Positions 46,790 to 55,961 of a DNA stretch of 64,000 bases are shown piece by piece (the first letter of the stretch is position 1; the number at the start of each line of letters is the position of its first letter). The notes beneath the pieces are model-generated. The model was given only the letters and a program-made list of their open reading frames with translations. It was not told the origin of the DNA and made no database searches. Origin of the DNA: Burkholderia thailandensis E264 (lineage in GTDB: Bacteria > Pseudomonadota > Gammaproteobacteria > Burkholderiales > Burkholderiaceae); assembly GCF_000012365.1 (NCBI RefSeq), contig NC_007651.1:1984001-2048000 (forward strand), written 5' to 3'. Position numbers and translations under genes: made by a program.

Positions 46790-47923
46790 CTAAACGGCGC
46801 GCTTGCCAGCGCCGCGTTGCGACGCCGAACGGCGCGCGAGCGCGACGCCGATCGCGAGCGTCGCGGCGAAGCTCGCGATCGCGAGCGCGGCGAGTTCGCC
46901 GCCCGCGCGCCGCAGCGCGAACGCATCGAGCAGACCGCCCGCGACGCGCAGCGCGACGGCCGCGTGCAGGAGCGCGAGCGGCGCATAGAAGAACGGCCGA
47001 TACGCGACGCGCAGCCGCGCGACGGCCGGCACGATGATCGGCATGTGCCCCAGGATCATCGAGAACACGAAGCCGAGCGTGAGCGCGTGCAGCGCGGCGT
47101 CGTGCGCCGGATGGCCCGGCGCGAGCGCGCCGTTCAGACCGAGCGCGCCGCTGACCGCGAGCCAGCCGTAGCCGGACAGCAGGCAGACGGCGATGAAGCG
47201 CGTGAGGCCGCGCTGGCGCACCGTGTGGCGCGCGATGTCATGGCGGATCAGCCACCACGCGAGCAGCAGCTCGCCCGCGCCGAACAGCCGCAACGCGGGC
47301 AGCGGCTGCCAGGGCGCGAGCGCGGCGGCGACGGGCAGCAACGCGGCGATGCCGCAGAAGCAGGCGCTCGCGCCGCGCGGCAGCGGGCGCACGCGCGTGA
47401 GCTCGAGCCGCTCGGCGGCGATCGTCAGGATCAGGAACGCGAGCCACCACGCAACGGCCGCGAACGGATCGCCCGTCAGCAGCCAGACGACATTGCCCGC
47501 CCACCAGCACCCGACGCTCGCGGCGAGCACCCACAGGAACAGCGCGGTTTGCCGCCGCAGCACCGCGGCGTTGACGGCGAGCGCGACGCTCGCCGCGCCG
47601 GCCAGCAGCGCGGCGGCGAGCATCGGCGGCGCGCCTGCCAGCAATGCGACGCCGGCCGCGACGGCCATCGCGGGCACGAGATACGCCCAGCGCGCGCCGA
47701 GCGCGACTGCGCGCTCGACGCCGATCACCGCGCCGAAGAACACCGGGATCATCAGCACGCCGTGCCACGCGAGCCTCGATACGGCATGTGCGGGCGCGGG
47801 CGCGCCGAGCCGCGCCAGGCCCGTCGCGATGCCGCACGCGAGCAGCGCGACGATGACGCCGCCCGCCGCGACGCGCACGATCGCGCGGGCGAGCGAAGCG
47901 GTCGGTTGCATGGCGGCGCGCAT
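46790..47923 (-). CDS. NnrS-like polytopic membrane protein
   Basis: A 377-residue membrane protein with about twelve hydrophobic segments. HDAALHALTLGFVFSMILGHMPIIVPAVARLRVAYRPFFY (about residues 270-310) is arranged like the NnrS C-terminal segment (HALTVGV...MITRTALGHTGR), with two His at matching spacing, and SRLAWHGVLMIPVFFGAVIGVERAV near residue 49 parallels the NnrS WH...E segment. It lacks the N-terminal FRPFYLGG motif. It is a probable distant NnrS relative of unknown activity, located between the DUF59 gene (22 bases) and nnrS copy 2. ATG 47911 is an alternative start. Confidence 0.72.
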   Translation of the reverse strand: MRAAMQPTASLARAIVRVAAGGVIVALLACGIATGLARLGAPAPAHAVSRLAWHGVLMIPVFFGAVIGVERAVALGARWAYLVPAMAVAAGVALLAGAPPMLAAALLAGAASVALAVNAAVLRRQTALFLWVLAASVGCWWAGNVVWLLTGDPFAAVAWWLAFLILTIAAERLELTRVRPLPRGASACFCGIAALLPVAAALAPWQPLPALRLFGAGELLLAWWLIRHDIARHTVRQRGLTRFIAVCLLSGYGWLAVSGALGLNGALAPGHPAHDAALHALTLGFVFSMILGHMPIIVPAVARLRVAYRPFFYAPLALLHAAVALRVAGGLLDAFALRRAGGELAALAIASFAATLAIGVALARRSASQRGAGKRAV

Positions 47924-47945
47924 GATCTCGAGGGCGTGAAGCGCG

Positions 47946-48284
47946 TCAGGCGATCGGCCAGCCCATCTGCTCGCGCGCGGCGTCGCTCATCATCTTCGGC
48001 GCCCACGGCGGCTCCCAGACGAGATCGACGTCGACGGGCAACGCATCGGAGGTGAACCCGCCGAGCGTCGCCTGCACGTCGTCGATCACGACGCCCGCCA
48101 TTGGACAGGCGGGCGACGTCATCGTCATCGTCACGACGATGCGCTCTTCGGTGCGTTCGATCCGGTAGACGAGACCGAGGTCGACGATGTTGACGCCGAT
48201 CTCCGGATCGATGACTTCCTTGAGCGCTTCGCGCAGTGCGAGTTCGTCGGGCGTTTCGCAACGGATCGCTGAGGAATTCGACAT
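47946..48284 (-). CDS. DUF59 / MIP18-type metal-sulfur cluster assembly factor
   Basis: A 112-residue single-domain DUF59 protein: VIDPEIGVNIVDLGLVYRIE (about residues 24-43), TMTMTSPACPMAGVVIDDVQATL (about 53-75, with the conserved Cys) and VDVDLVWEPPWAPKMMSDAAREQMGW. It is close to the DUF59 part of SufT (23881-24429) but has no N-terminal extension. It lies between norB and the NnrS-like gene, so it may help mature or repair Fe-S proteins under NO stress (inference). Confidence 0.88.
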   Translation of the reverse strand: MSNSSAIRCETPDELALREALKEVIDPEIGVNIVDLGLVYRIERTEERIVVTMTMTSPACPMAGVVIDDVQATLGGFTSDALPVDVDLVWEPPWAPKMMSDAAREQMGWPIA

Positions 48285-48363
48285 GATTGCTCCGAACGGA
48301 GGAAGGGGAGGGGCCGGCGGGCCGCGCGACATGCACGGCCCGCCGGCTGCGCGAGAGTGCAGC

Positions 48364-50652
48364 TTACATGCGCTGCGCGGCCTGGCCGACGGCGCGCTCG
48401 TCGGGCTGCGGCGGCACGGGCCGGCGCAGCAGGCGAAGCGCGAACCAGCCGAGATACAGCACGCCGAACGCGAACACGACGTCGCCCGGCACGCGCAGCC
48501 ACACGAGCGCGTTCATGATCGGCGCATGCACGACTTCCGGCGAGCGCGCGTACCAGAGGCCCTTCGTCACGCTCGCGTACGCTTCATAGATGCCTGACGG
48601 CAGGATCGACAGGAACACCATCATGAAGAGGCCGACGTTCAGCAGCCAGAACGCGGGCTTGAGCAGGCCGTCGCTCCACACGCTGCGAGCGGACATGCCG
48701 CGCAGGCAGAACAGCATCAGGCCGATGCCGAGCATCCCGTACACGCCGAACAGCGCGGCGTGGCCGTGCGCGGGCGTCATGTTCAGGCCCTGCACGTAGT
48801 AGAGCGAGATCGGCGGGTTGATCGAGAAGCCGAGCAGGCCCGCGCCGACGGTGTTCCACACGCCGACCGCGACGAAGCAGAGAATCGCCCACTTGTACGA
48901 CTGAACCCACGGCGCGGCCTGCGACTTGCGATACGTCTGCCAGCCTTCGAGGCCGACGAGCGCGAGCGGCACCACTTCGCACGCGGAGAACACGGCGCCC
49001 ACCGCGATGATCGACGTCGTCGCGCCGGTGAAGTACAGATGGTGCAGCGTGCCGAGAATGCCGCCGAACAGGAACACGATCGTTTCCATCACGATCGCGC
49101 GGTTCGCGCTTTCGAAGCGGATGAGGCCGAGGCGCGCGAAGATGAGGGCGATCACCGCGGTTGCGAACACTTCGAAGAAGCCTTCGACCCACAGGTGCAC
49201 GAGCCACCATCTCCAGTACTCGATCATCGAGTAGTGGGTGTTTTGCCCCCACGCGAGCGACGACGCATAGAAGAGCCCGATGCACGCGGCGGACAGGAAC
49301 ACCATTGCGATCAGGCCGCGGCCTTCGGTTGCCTTGTTCTTCAGCGCGGGCATCAGCGCGCGGCCCATCAGGAACAGCCAGAACAGCAGGCCGACGAAGA
49401 GCAGGATCTGCCAGACGCGGCCCATGCTCGTATAGGCCAGGCCCTGATTGCCGATCCAGAACGAGAAGTTCGTGCCGAGATGCTTGAGCGAGCCGAGCCA
49501 GCCGGTGGCGGTCGAGCCGACGACGATGAAGATCAGCGCCCAGAACAGCACGTCGACGCCGAGCTTCTGCAGCTTCGGCTCGCGGCCGGACAGGAGCGGC
49601 GAGATGTACAGGCCCGTCGCGAGCCACGCGGTCGCGATCCAGAGGACGCCGAATTGCGTGTGGATCGTGCGGCTCACGACCCACGGCATCACGTCCGCGA
49701 GCGGAATGCCGAAGAAGCTATGGCCTTCGACCGCATAGTGCGCGGTGATCGCGCCCATGAAGACCTGCGTGAGCAGCAGGCCGATCACGACATAGAAGTA
49801 CTTCTTCGTCGCGCGCATCGACGGTGTCGGCTTCACGTTGAAGAGCGGATCGTTCGTCGGGACGGCGAGCGGCGACTCATGTTCACTGTGCGCGGTGTGA
49901 TACCAGATCATCGCGGCGATCGCGCCGAGCAGGATGATCACGCTCGCGATCGACCACATGCCGTTCGCGGCGGTCGGCGTGTTGCCGACGAGCGGCTCGT
50001 GCGGCCAGTTGTTCGTGTACGTGATGTCCGTTTCGCCGGGGCGGTCGGTCGTCGCCGACCATGCGGACCAGAAGAAGAACGACGCGAGCGCGGTACGGTC
50101 GGCCGCGCCCGGCACCGAGCCCGCCGTCATCGCGTACTGGTCGCGCAGCGTGTCGAGCGCAGGATCGGCGCCGAACAACGCTTCGTAGTGCTCGGCCACC
50201 CGCAGCGCCGCCGCTGCGCGCGCATCCGACAGCGTGAGGCGATCGTTCGCCGCATCGTAGCGGTTCGTGCGCATTTCATGCTTCAGGCGCGCATCGAGCA
50301 TGCCTTGCTGATCGACGGACAGCTTGTCGTACGGCGCGCCGAATTGCTGGCGCGCCCACGCGTCGCGCAGTTCGAGCGCTTCGCGATGCAGCCAGTCCGC
50401 CGACCAGTCCGGCGCGACGTAGCTGCCGTGCCCCCAGACGGTGCCGAGCTGCTGGCCGCCCGACGCGAGCCACACCTGCTGACCGCGCTTGATCTGTTCG
50501 CCAGTGAAAATGACGCGCCCATTTTCACTGACGACCGTGTTCGGTATCGGCGGCGCGGCGAGATAGATGTCTCTGCCGAGCCATAGCAGGACGGCGAATG
50601 ACGCGAGGCAGACAAGCCCGAGCCATGTCCATAAACGACGTGTGGAGCGCAT
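48364..50652 (-). CDS. norB: Quinol-dependent nitric oxide reductase (qNorB)
   Basis: A 762-residue single-subunit NO reductase reducing NO to N2O with quinol electrons. The N-terminal extension (about residues 1-220, GEQIKRGQQVWLASGGQQLGTVWGHGSYVAPDWSADWLHRE) marks the qNor type and replaces NorC. Heme and FeB ligands lie in YWRWWLVHLWVEGFFEVF (about 490-507), GTLHHLYFTG (about 545-554) and TPAHGHAALFGVYGMLG (about 640-656). The start at 50652 has AAGGAG just upstream. It heads the norB-DUF59-NnrS-like-nnrS run. No norC, norD or norQ is nearby. Confidence 0.96.
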   Translation of the reverse strand: MRSTRRLWTWLGLVCLASFAVLLWLGRDIYLAAPPIPNTVVSENGRVIFTGEQIKRGQQVWLASGGQQLGTVWGHGSYVAPDWSADWLHREALELRDAWARQQFGAPYDKLSVDQQGMLDARLKHEMRTNRYDAANDRLTLSDARAAAALRVAEHYEALFGADPALDTLRDQYAMTAGSVPGAADRTALASFFFWSAWSATTDRPGETDITYTNNWPHEPLVGNTPTAANGMWSIASVIILLGAIAAMIWYHTAHSEHESPLAVPTNDPLFNVKPTPSMRATKKYFYVVIGLLLTQVFMGAITAHYAVEGHSFFGIPLADVMPWVVSRTIHTQFGVLWIATAWLATGLYISPLLSGREPKLQKLGVDVLFWALIFIVVGSTATGWLGSLKHLGTNFSFWIGNQGLAYTSMGRVWQILLFVGLLFWLFLMGRALMPALKNKATEGRGLIAMVFLSAACIGLFYASSLAWGQNTHYSMIEYWRWWLVHLWVEGFFEVFATAVIALIFARLGLIRFESANRAIVMETIVFLFGGILGTLHHLYFTGATTSIIAVGAVFSACEVVPLALVGLEGWQTYRKSQAAPWVQSYKWAILCFVAVGVWNTVGAGLLGFSINPPISLYYVQGLNMTPAHGHAALFGVYGMLGIGLMLFCLRGMSARSVWSDGLLKPAFWLLNVGLFMMVFLSILPSGIYEAYASVTKGLWYARSPEVVHAPIMNALVWLRVPGDVVFAFGVLYLGWFALRLLRRPVPPQPDERAVGQAAQRM

Positions 50653-50727
50653 GACCTCTCTCCTTTCAAGAGGGTGGATGTGGAGAAAAACGTTCAATGC
50701 GACGGCGGCGCAACGGGCCGTCGATTA

Positions 50728-50750
50728 AACATGTACAAAGAATGTATGTT
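50728..50750 (-). promoter_or_regulatory. NsrR-type operator of norB
   Basis: On the minus strand: AACATACATTC, T, TTGTACATGTT, the same 11-1-11 geometry as the nnrS operator with symmetric changes in the two arms (15 of 23 positions match by hand count). It lies within wider 8-bp arms TTAAACAT / ATGTTTAA (50725-50753) and 76 bases upstream of norB. Confidence 0.6.
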
Positions 50751-51351
50751 TAAGCGGATGGTATGAGACGCCCATGCGGTTGTAAAGGCTCGATGCCGCG
50801 ACAGGGCGGCGCGATGCCGTGGCGCGGCGCCGCGCGCGGGCCGCGAAGGCGCGCCGATATTGGGCCGCCGGGCTTGGCGGGAAAGGCGGCGTGTCAATTG
50901 GTCGCGGGCGGGCGCGATGTCGCGGCGCGAGGTGTCGGCGGGGCCGGGCGCGCGTGCGGCGCGAGGGCCGCGTCGTGCCGAGACGGTGGCGCTGCGTGAG
51001 CGAACGACGGCGATTCAGCCGAGGTCGACGCGGGTGGTCAGCGCGATCGGAGCGGGAAAGGGGGCGGCAAAGGGGCCGGCAAAGAGGCCGGTCAATGGGC
51101 ACGTCAATGGGCAAGCAAGCGGGCCGCGCCAGATGCGCGGGATCGCGCGACGATCCATATCAATCGTGCAGGCGTGAGAACGTGACGGCACGAAGGCGAG
51201 AGAGCAGGAAGCCGCGAAGCAATGCGGGCCACGCAACGAAACGCGAGCGACAAGAGCGGCGACCGCGCGCCGCATGCCACTCGAAACCCCTTCCGAACCG
51301 GCGGCCAGAAGCGCGGCTGCCGCGCACGTCGGCTTGCCGCAGCGCGCACCG

Positions 51352-51387
51352 CGCTTCTGGCCGCCGAACGTCGGGCGGCCAGAAGCG
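51352..51387 (-). terminator. Strong hairpin after the alkane hydroxylase gene
   Basis: A 14-bp perfect stem (CGCTTCTGGCCGCC / GGCGGCCAGAAGCG) with an 8-base loop starts 13 bases after the stop codon. A further GGCGGCCAGAAGCG copy at 51300-51313 can pair with the 51352 arm instead. There is no U-tract, so termination or mRNA 3' protection are both possible. Confidence 0.55.
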
Positions 51388-51400
51388 AAGCGTGGCCGAT

Positions 51401-52567
51401 TCACGACGCGTTCGCGATGGCGAGATCCGCCAGCACCTTCTGCCGGATCGACGGCTTGATGTTCGATTGCGCCATGTCCGCGCCATAGTGCGCGACGACC
51501 CGCGGGTTCATCACCCTGAACCACAGCGGCGGAACGTACGCGAGCAGGATCATCGCCGCGTAGCCGGCGGGCAGTTGCGGCGAATCGTCGAAGTGCCGCA
51601 GCGCCTGATATGAGCGCGTCGGATTCGCATGATGGTCGGCGTGACGTTGCAGTTGATAGAGGAACAGATTCGTCACGACGTGGTTGCTGTTCCACGAATG
51701 CTGCGGCGTGCAGCGCTCGTAGCGTCCGGTCGGCAACTGCCTGCGGCCCAGTCCGTAATGCTCGACATAGTTCACGACCTCGAGCAGCGATGCGCCGTAG
51801 GCCGCCTGGATCAGCAGGAACGGCACGACCTTCGCGCCGCCGAACGCGATCGCGGCGCTCCAGAGCGCGACCGTCATCGCCCATGCCTGCAGCACCTCGT
51901 TGCGCCACGACCAGACCGAGCGGCCGCTTCGCGCGAGGCGCTCCCTTTCGAGCCGCCACGCGGATGCGACGCTGCCCGTCACGGTGCGCGGCAGGAACGC
52001 CCAGAACGATTCGCCGTAGCGCGCGCTCGCGGGATCGTTCGGCGTCGCGACGCGCACGTGGTGTCCGCGATTGTGCTCGACGAAGAAGTGGCCGTACGCG
52101 ACGGGCGCGAGCGTGATCTTCGCGAGCCAGCGCTCGAGGCGGCTCGTCTTGTGGCCGAGCTCGTGCGCGGTGTTGATCGAGATGCCGGTTGCCGCGCCGA
52201 GCGAGAGCGCGAAGCCGAGATAGTCGTACCACACGAGCGGCTTCGTGCCGACGATCCATATCGCGCCCGCGAACGCGACGTAGACGACGAAGGTCGCGAG
52301 ATAGACGACGTAACGATAGTAGCGGTCGCTTTCGAGCCGCGGCACGATCGATTCGGGCGGATTCTCGCTGTCCACGCCGATCAGCAGGTCGAGCACCGGA
52401 ATGACGCCGAACGCGAAGAGCGGCCCGAACCACCAGAAGATGTGCCAGCCGGTCGACAGCGCAAGGAGCGCGGCGAGAAGCGGCAGCGTGATCGTCAGCG
52501 CGCCGAGCAGCCACCAATAGCGTTTCGTGTCGGCCCAGTCGTCCGACGCCGGTTGCTGGATTGCCAT
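51401..52567 (-). CDS. alkB: Alkane 1-monooxygenase (AlkB-type membrane di-iron hydroxylase)
   Basis: A 388-residue integral membrane di-iron enzyme that hydroxylates terminal methyl groups of alkanes. His boxes: NTAHELGHK (about residues 139-147), EHNRGHHVRVATP (about 169-181) and LQRHADHHANPTRSYQALRHF (about 313-333), plus NYVEHYGL (about 267). GGAGGGAGACA precedes ATG 52567. No rubredoxin or rubredoxin reductase is adjacent, so electron partners must be elsewhere. It is monocistronic. Confidence 0.94.
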   Translation of the reverse strand: MAIQQPASDDWADTKRYWWLLGALTITLPLLAALLALSTGWHIFWWFGPLFAFGVIPVLDLLIGVDSENPPESIVPRLESDRYYRYVVYLATFVVYVAFAGAIWIVGTKPLVWYDYLGFALSLGAATGISINTAHELGHKTSRLERWLAKITLAPVAYGHFFVEHNRGHHVRVATPNDPASARYGESFWAFLPRTVTGSVASAWRLERERLARSGRSVWSWRNEVLQAWAMTVALWSAAIAFGGAKVVPFLLIQAAYGASLLEVVNYVEHYGLGRRQLPTGRYERCTPQHSWNSNHVVTNLFLYQLQRHADHHANPTRSYQALRHFDDSPQLPAGYAAMILLAYVPPLWFRVMNPRVVAHYGADMAQSNIKPSIRQKVLADLAIANAS

Positions 52568-52970
52568 TGTCTCCCTCCAAGTTGTGTACCGATCTCCTCG
52601 TGTTCCGGCGAGTGGCGTGCGCGAGCGATCGATCGCCGTTCGCGCCGACGGGTTCATGCCCGTTGCGCTGATTTATACGTGCTCAATTATCGTTCAGCCA
52701 AACATTCGGATTAGGGCGCGACCTCCAAACATCGGCGTGGCCGGCAGGCGCCGTGGTGCCGCTTGTATCGGGCGACGATTCAAACATCCGTGTATTCCAT
52801 GATTGCCGAACGAATGACGTGTAACAGCGAGGGTATTTCCGTATATTCGAGGGCGACGCACGACGCATGAAAGCGCGGTATCGCGTGCGTTCGCTCGCCA
52901 GCGTATTCGGCCGGCCGATGCCGCCCGGCGCTGCCTTCGATGCAGCCGGTGCGCGTCGGCCCTGTTACGG
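52568..52970. other. 403-bp divergent region, alkB / photolyase
   Basis: No supported gene. The part near 52675-52860 is less GC-rich and probably carries the alkB promoter. No clear operator palindrome was recognised. Confidence 0.5.
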
Positions 52971-54455
52971 TTGTCTTTCATCGGAGCCCATCCATTGTCT
53001 TCATTCGACTCGACCGCACCCGCCGTCGTTTGGTTTCGCGATGATCTGCGCGTATCCGATCATCCCGCGCTCGCGCGCGCCGCCGAGTCCGGGCGCCCTG
53101 TGATCGGCGTCTATGTGTTCGACGAGCGCGCCGGCGGGCGAGCGTTGGGCGGCGCGGCGCGCTGGTGGCTGCACGGATCGCTGCGCGCGCTCGATGCGGC
53201 GCTCGCCGGGCTGGGCGGCCGGCTCGTGCTGTTGCGCGGCGACGAGGCCGACACGTTCGTTTCGTTCGTCGCGGCGCTCGGCGCGGGCGCCGTCTACTGG
53301 AACCGTCGCTATGCGTTCGCTCAGCGCGCGCTCGACAATGCGGTGCAGACCGCGCTCGACGCGCGGCGCGTCGCGGTCGAGACGTTCAACGCGAGCCTGC
53401 TGTTCGAGCCGGACGATATCGTCAACGGGGACGGTCGTCCGTATCAGGTGTTCGGGGCGTACTGGCGTGCGGCGCTGCGCCGCGGCGCGCCGCCGCCGCC
53501 GCTCGCCGCGCCGCGGCGCCTGAACGGCGGCGCGCTGCCCGAGGCGCTCGCTCGACGGCGAGTCGAGCTCGACGCGCTCGGGCTCGAGCCGACGCGCCCG
53601 GACTGGGCGGGCGGCTTGCGCGATGCGTGGCGCTTCGGCGAGGATGCCGCGCACAGCCTGCTGCGCGCGTTCGTCGACAGCCGGCTCGGCGGCTACGCGA
53701 CCGAGCGCGACCGGCCGGGCATCGCGTCGACGAGCCGCCTGTCGCCTTACGTGCGCTTCGGCAACCTGTCGGTGCGGCAGATCTGGCAGGCGGCCGTCGA
53801 CGCGCACGCGCACCGCGCGGCGACGCAAGCGGATCTCGACAAGTTTCTGAGCGAGCTCGGCTGGCGGGAGTTTTGCTGGGCTCAGCTGTACCGCTTCCCG
53901 GATCTGCCGCGCCGCAATCTGCGCCATACGCTCGACGGAATGCCCTGGCGCGACGATCCCGCCGGGCTCGCCGCGTGGCGGCGCGGCGCGACGGGCTACC
54001 CGTTCGTCGATGCCGGCATGCGCGAGCTCTGGGCGACGGGCTGGATGCACAATCGCGCGCGGATGGTATGCGCGTCATTCCTCGTCAAGCATCTGCTGAT
54101 CGACTGGCGGGAGGGCGAGGCGTGGTTCTGGGACACGCTCGTCGACGCTGACGCCGCGTCGAACGCGGCGAACTGGCAGTGGGTCGCGGGCTGCGGCGCG
54201 GACGCCGCGCCGTACTTCCGGATTTTCAATCCGGTCGCGCAGGGCAAGAAGTTCGATCCGGACGGTGCCTACGTGCGGCGCTGGGTGCCCGAGCTGGCCG
54301 GCTTGCCGCCGGCCGCGATCCACGAGCCGTGGGCCGCGCCGCCCGCGCAGCTTGCCGCGGCGGGCGTGCGGCTCGGCGACACCTACCCGGTGCCGGTCGT
54401 CGCGCACGACGCCGCGCGCCGGCGCGCACTCGACGCATTCGCGACAGCAGGATGA
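52971..54455 (+). CDS. phrB: Deoxyribodipyrimidine photolyase / cryptochrome family
   Basis: A 494-residue class I CPD photolyase. The N-terminal alpha/beta domain starts VVWFRDDLRVSDHPAL (about residues 19-34). The FAD domain contains TSRLSPYVRFGNLSVRQIW (about 258-276), the electron-transfer Trp region FLSELGWREFCWAQL, and MRELWATGWMHNRARMVCASFLVKHLLIDWREGEAWFWDTLVDADAASNAANWQWVAG (about 350-405). It repairs pyrimidine dimers with light. The start is uncertain (TTG 52971 or TTG 52995). Confidence 0.94.
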   Translation: MSFIGAHPLSSFDSTAPAVVWFRDDLRVSDHPALARAAESGRPVIGVYVFDERAGGRALGGAARWWLHGSLRALDAALAGLGGRLVLLRGDEADTFVSFVAALGAGAVYWNRRYAFAQRALDNAVQTALDARRVAVETFNASLLFEPDDIVNGDGRPYQVFGAYWRAALRRGAPPPPLAAPRRLNGGALPEALARRRVELDALGLEPTRPDWAGGLRDAWRFGEDAAHSLLRAFVDSRLGGYATERDRPGIASTSRLSPYVRFGNLSVRQIWQAAVDAHAHRAATQADLDKFLSELGWREFCWAQLYRFPDLPRRNLRHTLDGMPWRDDPAGLAAWRRGATGYPFVDAGMRELWATGWMHNRARMVCASFLVKHLLIDWREGEAWFWDTLVDADAASNAANWQWVAGCGADAAPYFRIFNPVAQGKKFDPDGAYVRRWVPELAGLPPAAIHEPWAAPPAQLAAAGVRLGDTYPVPVVAHDAARRRALDAFATAG

Positions 54456-54587
54456 ATCTGACGCTGGAGGATTGAATCTTTTGTAATTGATTGGGCTGAC
54501 ATAGTCCTGGAAGACCGCATTTTTTTATCGCTTCCAGTGGTTAAACTCTCACCTCGTGTCAGGAGGATGTTTGGCAGGGGTTAGCGT

Positions 54588-55190
54588 ATGGAAATGACAG
54601 GCGGTTTTCCGCCGGAGGCGGTCGCTCCGGTCGTATGGATGACGGGGCTGCCAGGGGCCGGCAAGACGACGACGGCGAACGCGTTGCTCAGCCGGCTGCT
54701 CGAGGGCGGCGCGAAGGCGATCGTGCTCGACGGCGATACGCTGCGCACCGGCCTTTGCGCCGATCTCGGCTTTTCCGATGGCGACCGGATGGAGAACATC
54801 CGCCGCTTCGCGCATGTGGCGAGGCTGTTCCAGCTCGAAGGCTATGTCGTGATCGTCGCGACGATCTCGCCGCTGCAGGCGCATCGCGATCTCGCGCGCT
54901 CGATCGTCGGGAAGGGGTTTTTCGAGACCTACGTCGCGACGCCGCTCGAAGTGTGCCGCTCGCGCGACCCGAAGGGCATGTACGCGCGTGCCGAACAGGG
55001 GCGGCTGATGCAGTTCACGGGCGTGTCGGGCGCGTACGAGCCGCCCGTCGCGCCCGACATCTCGATCGACACGACGAACTGCAGCGTCGCGTTTTCGCTC
55101 GCCGAAGTCATGGCGCAACTCGCGCGGGCGAGCGCGTTGCCGGGGCAGTTCGCCGCTGCCGCGTCGGCACCCGCCACGGCGCGCGGCTGA
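54588..55190 (+). CDS. cysC: Adenylylsulfate (APS) kinase
   Basis: A 200-residue P-loop kinase that phosphorylates APS to PAPS. P-loop GLPGAGKTT (about residues 20-28), LDGDTLRTGLCADLGFSDGDRMENIRRFAHVARLF (about 47-81) and DPKGMYARAEQGRLMQFTGVSGAYEPP (about 124-150) are the CysC motifs. GGAGG precedes the start region, and the upstream 130 bases are unusually AT-rich. It is not next to sulfate adenylyltransferase genes, so it may serve a sulfation or dedicated PAPS pathway instead of general assimilation (inference). Confidence 0.92.
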   Translation: MEMTGGFPPEAVAPVVWMTGLPGAGKTTTANALLSRLLEGGAKAIVLDGDTLRTGLCADLGFSDGDRMENIRRFAHVARLFQLEGYVVIVATISPLQAHRDLARSIVGKGFFETYVATPLEVCRSRDPKGMYARAEQGRLMQFTGVSGAYEPPVAPDISIDTTNCSVAFSLAEVMAQLARASALPGQFAAAASAPATARG

Positions 55191-55961
55191 CCGAGGTTCG
55201 AATCCCGGCGCGCGGGCCCGCTCGCCGCCGCGCGGCGGATCGCGCGACGTCCGCCCGGCGCTTGCCGCCGCGCTCGCTTGCCTGTTCGTCTGCGTTTGAT
55301 CGCGTCCCGCGGGAAAGCGGGTCGCGCCGCTGCGCATCTCGCGCGTTCGCAGGCGCGGCGCGACGCCCGCCGCGTGAAGTGGCGACGTCGCGCGCGGACC
55401 GTCGTCCGCCGGCGGGCGTTCGCCGCCTGTCGGCGCGCCTGCGGCGCGTCATTCAACCGACGAATGCGCCGCGCGCATATTGCGATGCAATGCGCGTGTC
55501 GTGTTCCGCGTGCGCGCGCATCGCGATGAGCGCGCAATGCACGGATTCACTCGTCGGTTAAAAAGCGCGATGTCGCGCGCCGCGGGCATTGACGCGCCCA
55601 ATGCCCTTCACTCGCTTTTTACCCGCGTTCCCACCCATTTCGCCGGCGCTTGCGCAACGTTTTTTTGAGATGCGCGGGCGCCGCGCGTGAATAATCCGAG
55701 CAAGCATTGAGCGATCTCTTCGGCTATTCGAGCGGCGTATGGGGCCGTTTTGAGGAATGAAAAAATCTCATTTGCCCGAAGGTCGTCGCGCATGTGTAAT
55801 TCGAATCGCATTACACGAAAACGCAAACCGCATAAGCACAATCAATCATAAATACATGCTGATCATTCGGGCCGGTTGATCTTGCCTCGCATTGCCGCGT
55901 CGGGCGCGGCGCATCGTACCGCTACGCGAGAAACTTCGGCTTGTCCGAGCATGGAGAACCG
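55191..55961. other. 771-bp intergenic region upstream of the orphan luxR
   Basis: No gene is supported. The first 350 bases are GC-rich; from about 55640 to 55865 the sequence turns AT-richer, with T- and A-runs, as expected for a regulated promoter. No clear lux-box palindrome was recognised. Confidence 0.5.

Larger units (their letters stand above)
50653..51400. other. 748-bp intergenic region between norB and the alkane hydroxylase gene
   Basis: It carries the norB promoter and operator near 50725-50753. Beyond that it holds GC-rich low-complexity sequence, including short imperfect repeats (GGCAAAG and CAATGGGCA types, 51055-51115), and a set of GGCGGCCAGAAGCG hairpins at 51300-51387. 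No credible gene is seen. Confidence 0.6.

Noticed and set aside
55191..55210. GGTTCGAATCCC, resembling a tRNA T-loop, just after cysC
   Set aside because: The flanking bases do not form a T-stem and no acceptor, D or anticodon arms can be built around it; a similar GGTTCGAATC at 16301-16310 is equally isolated.
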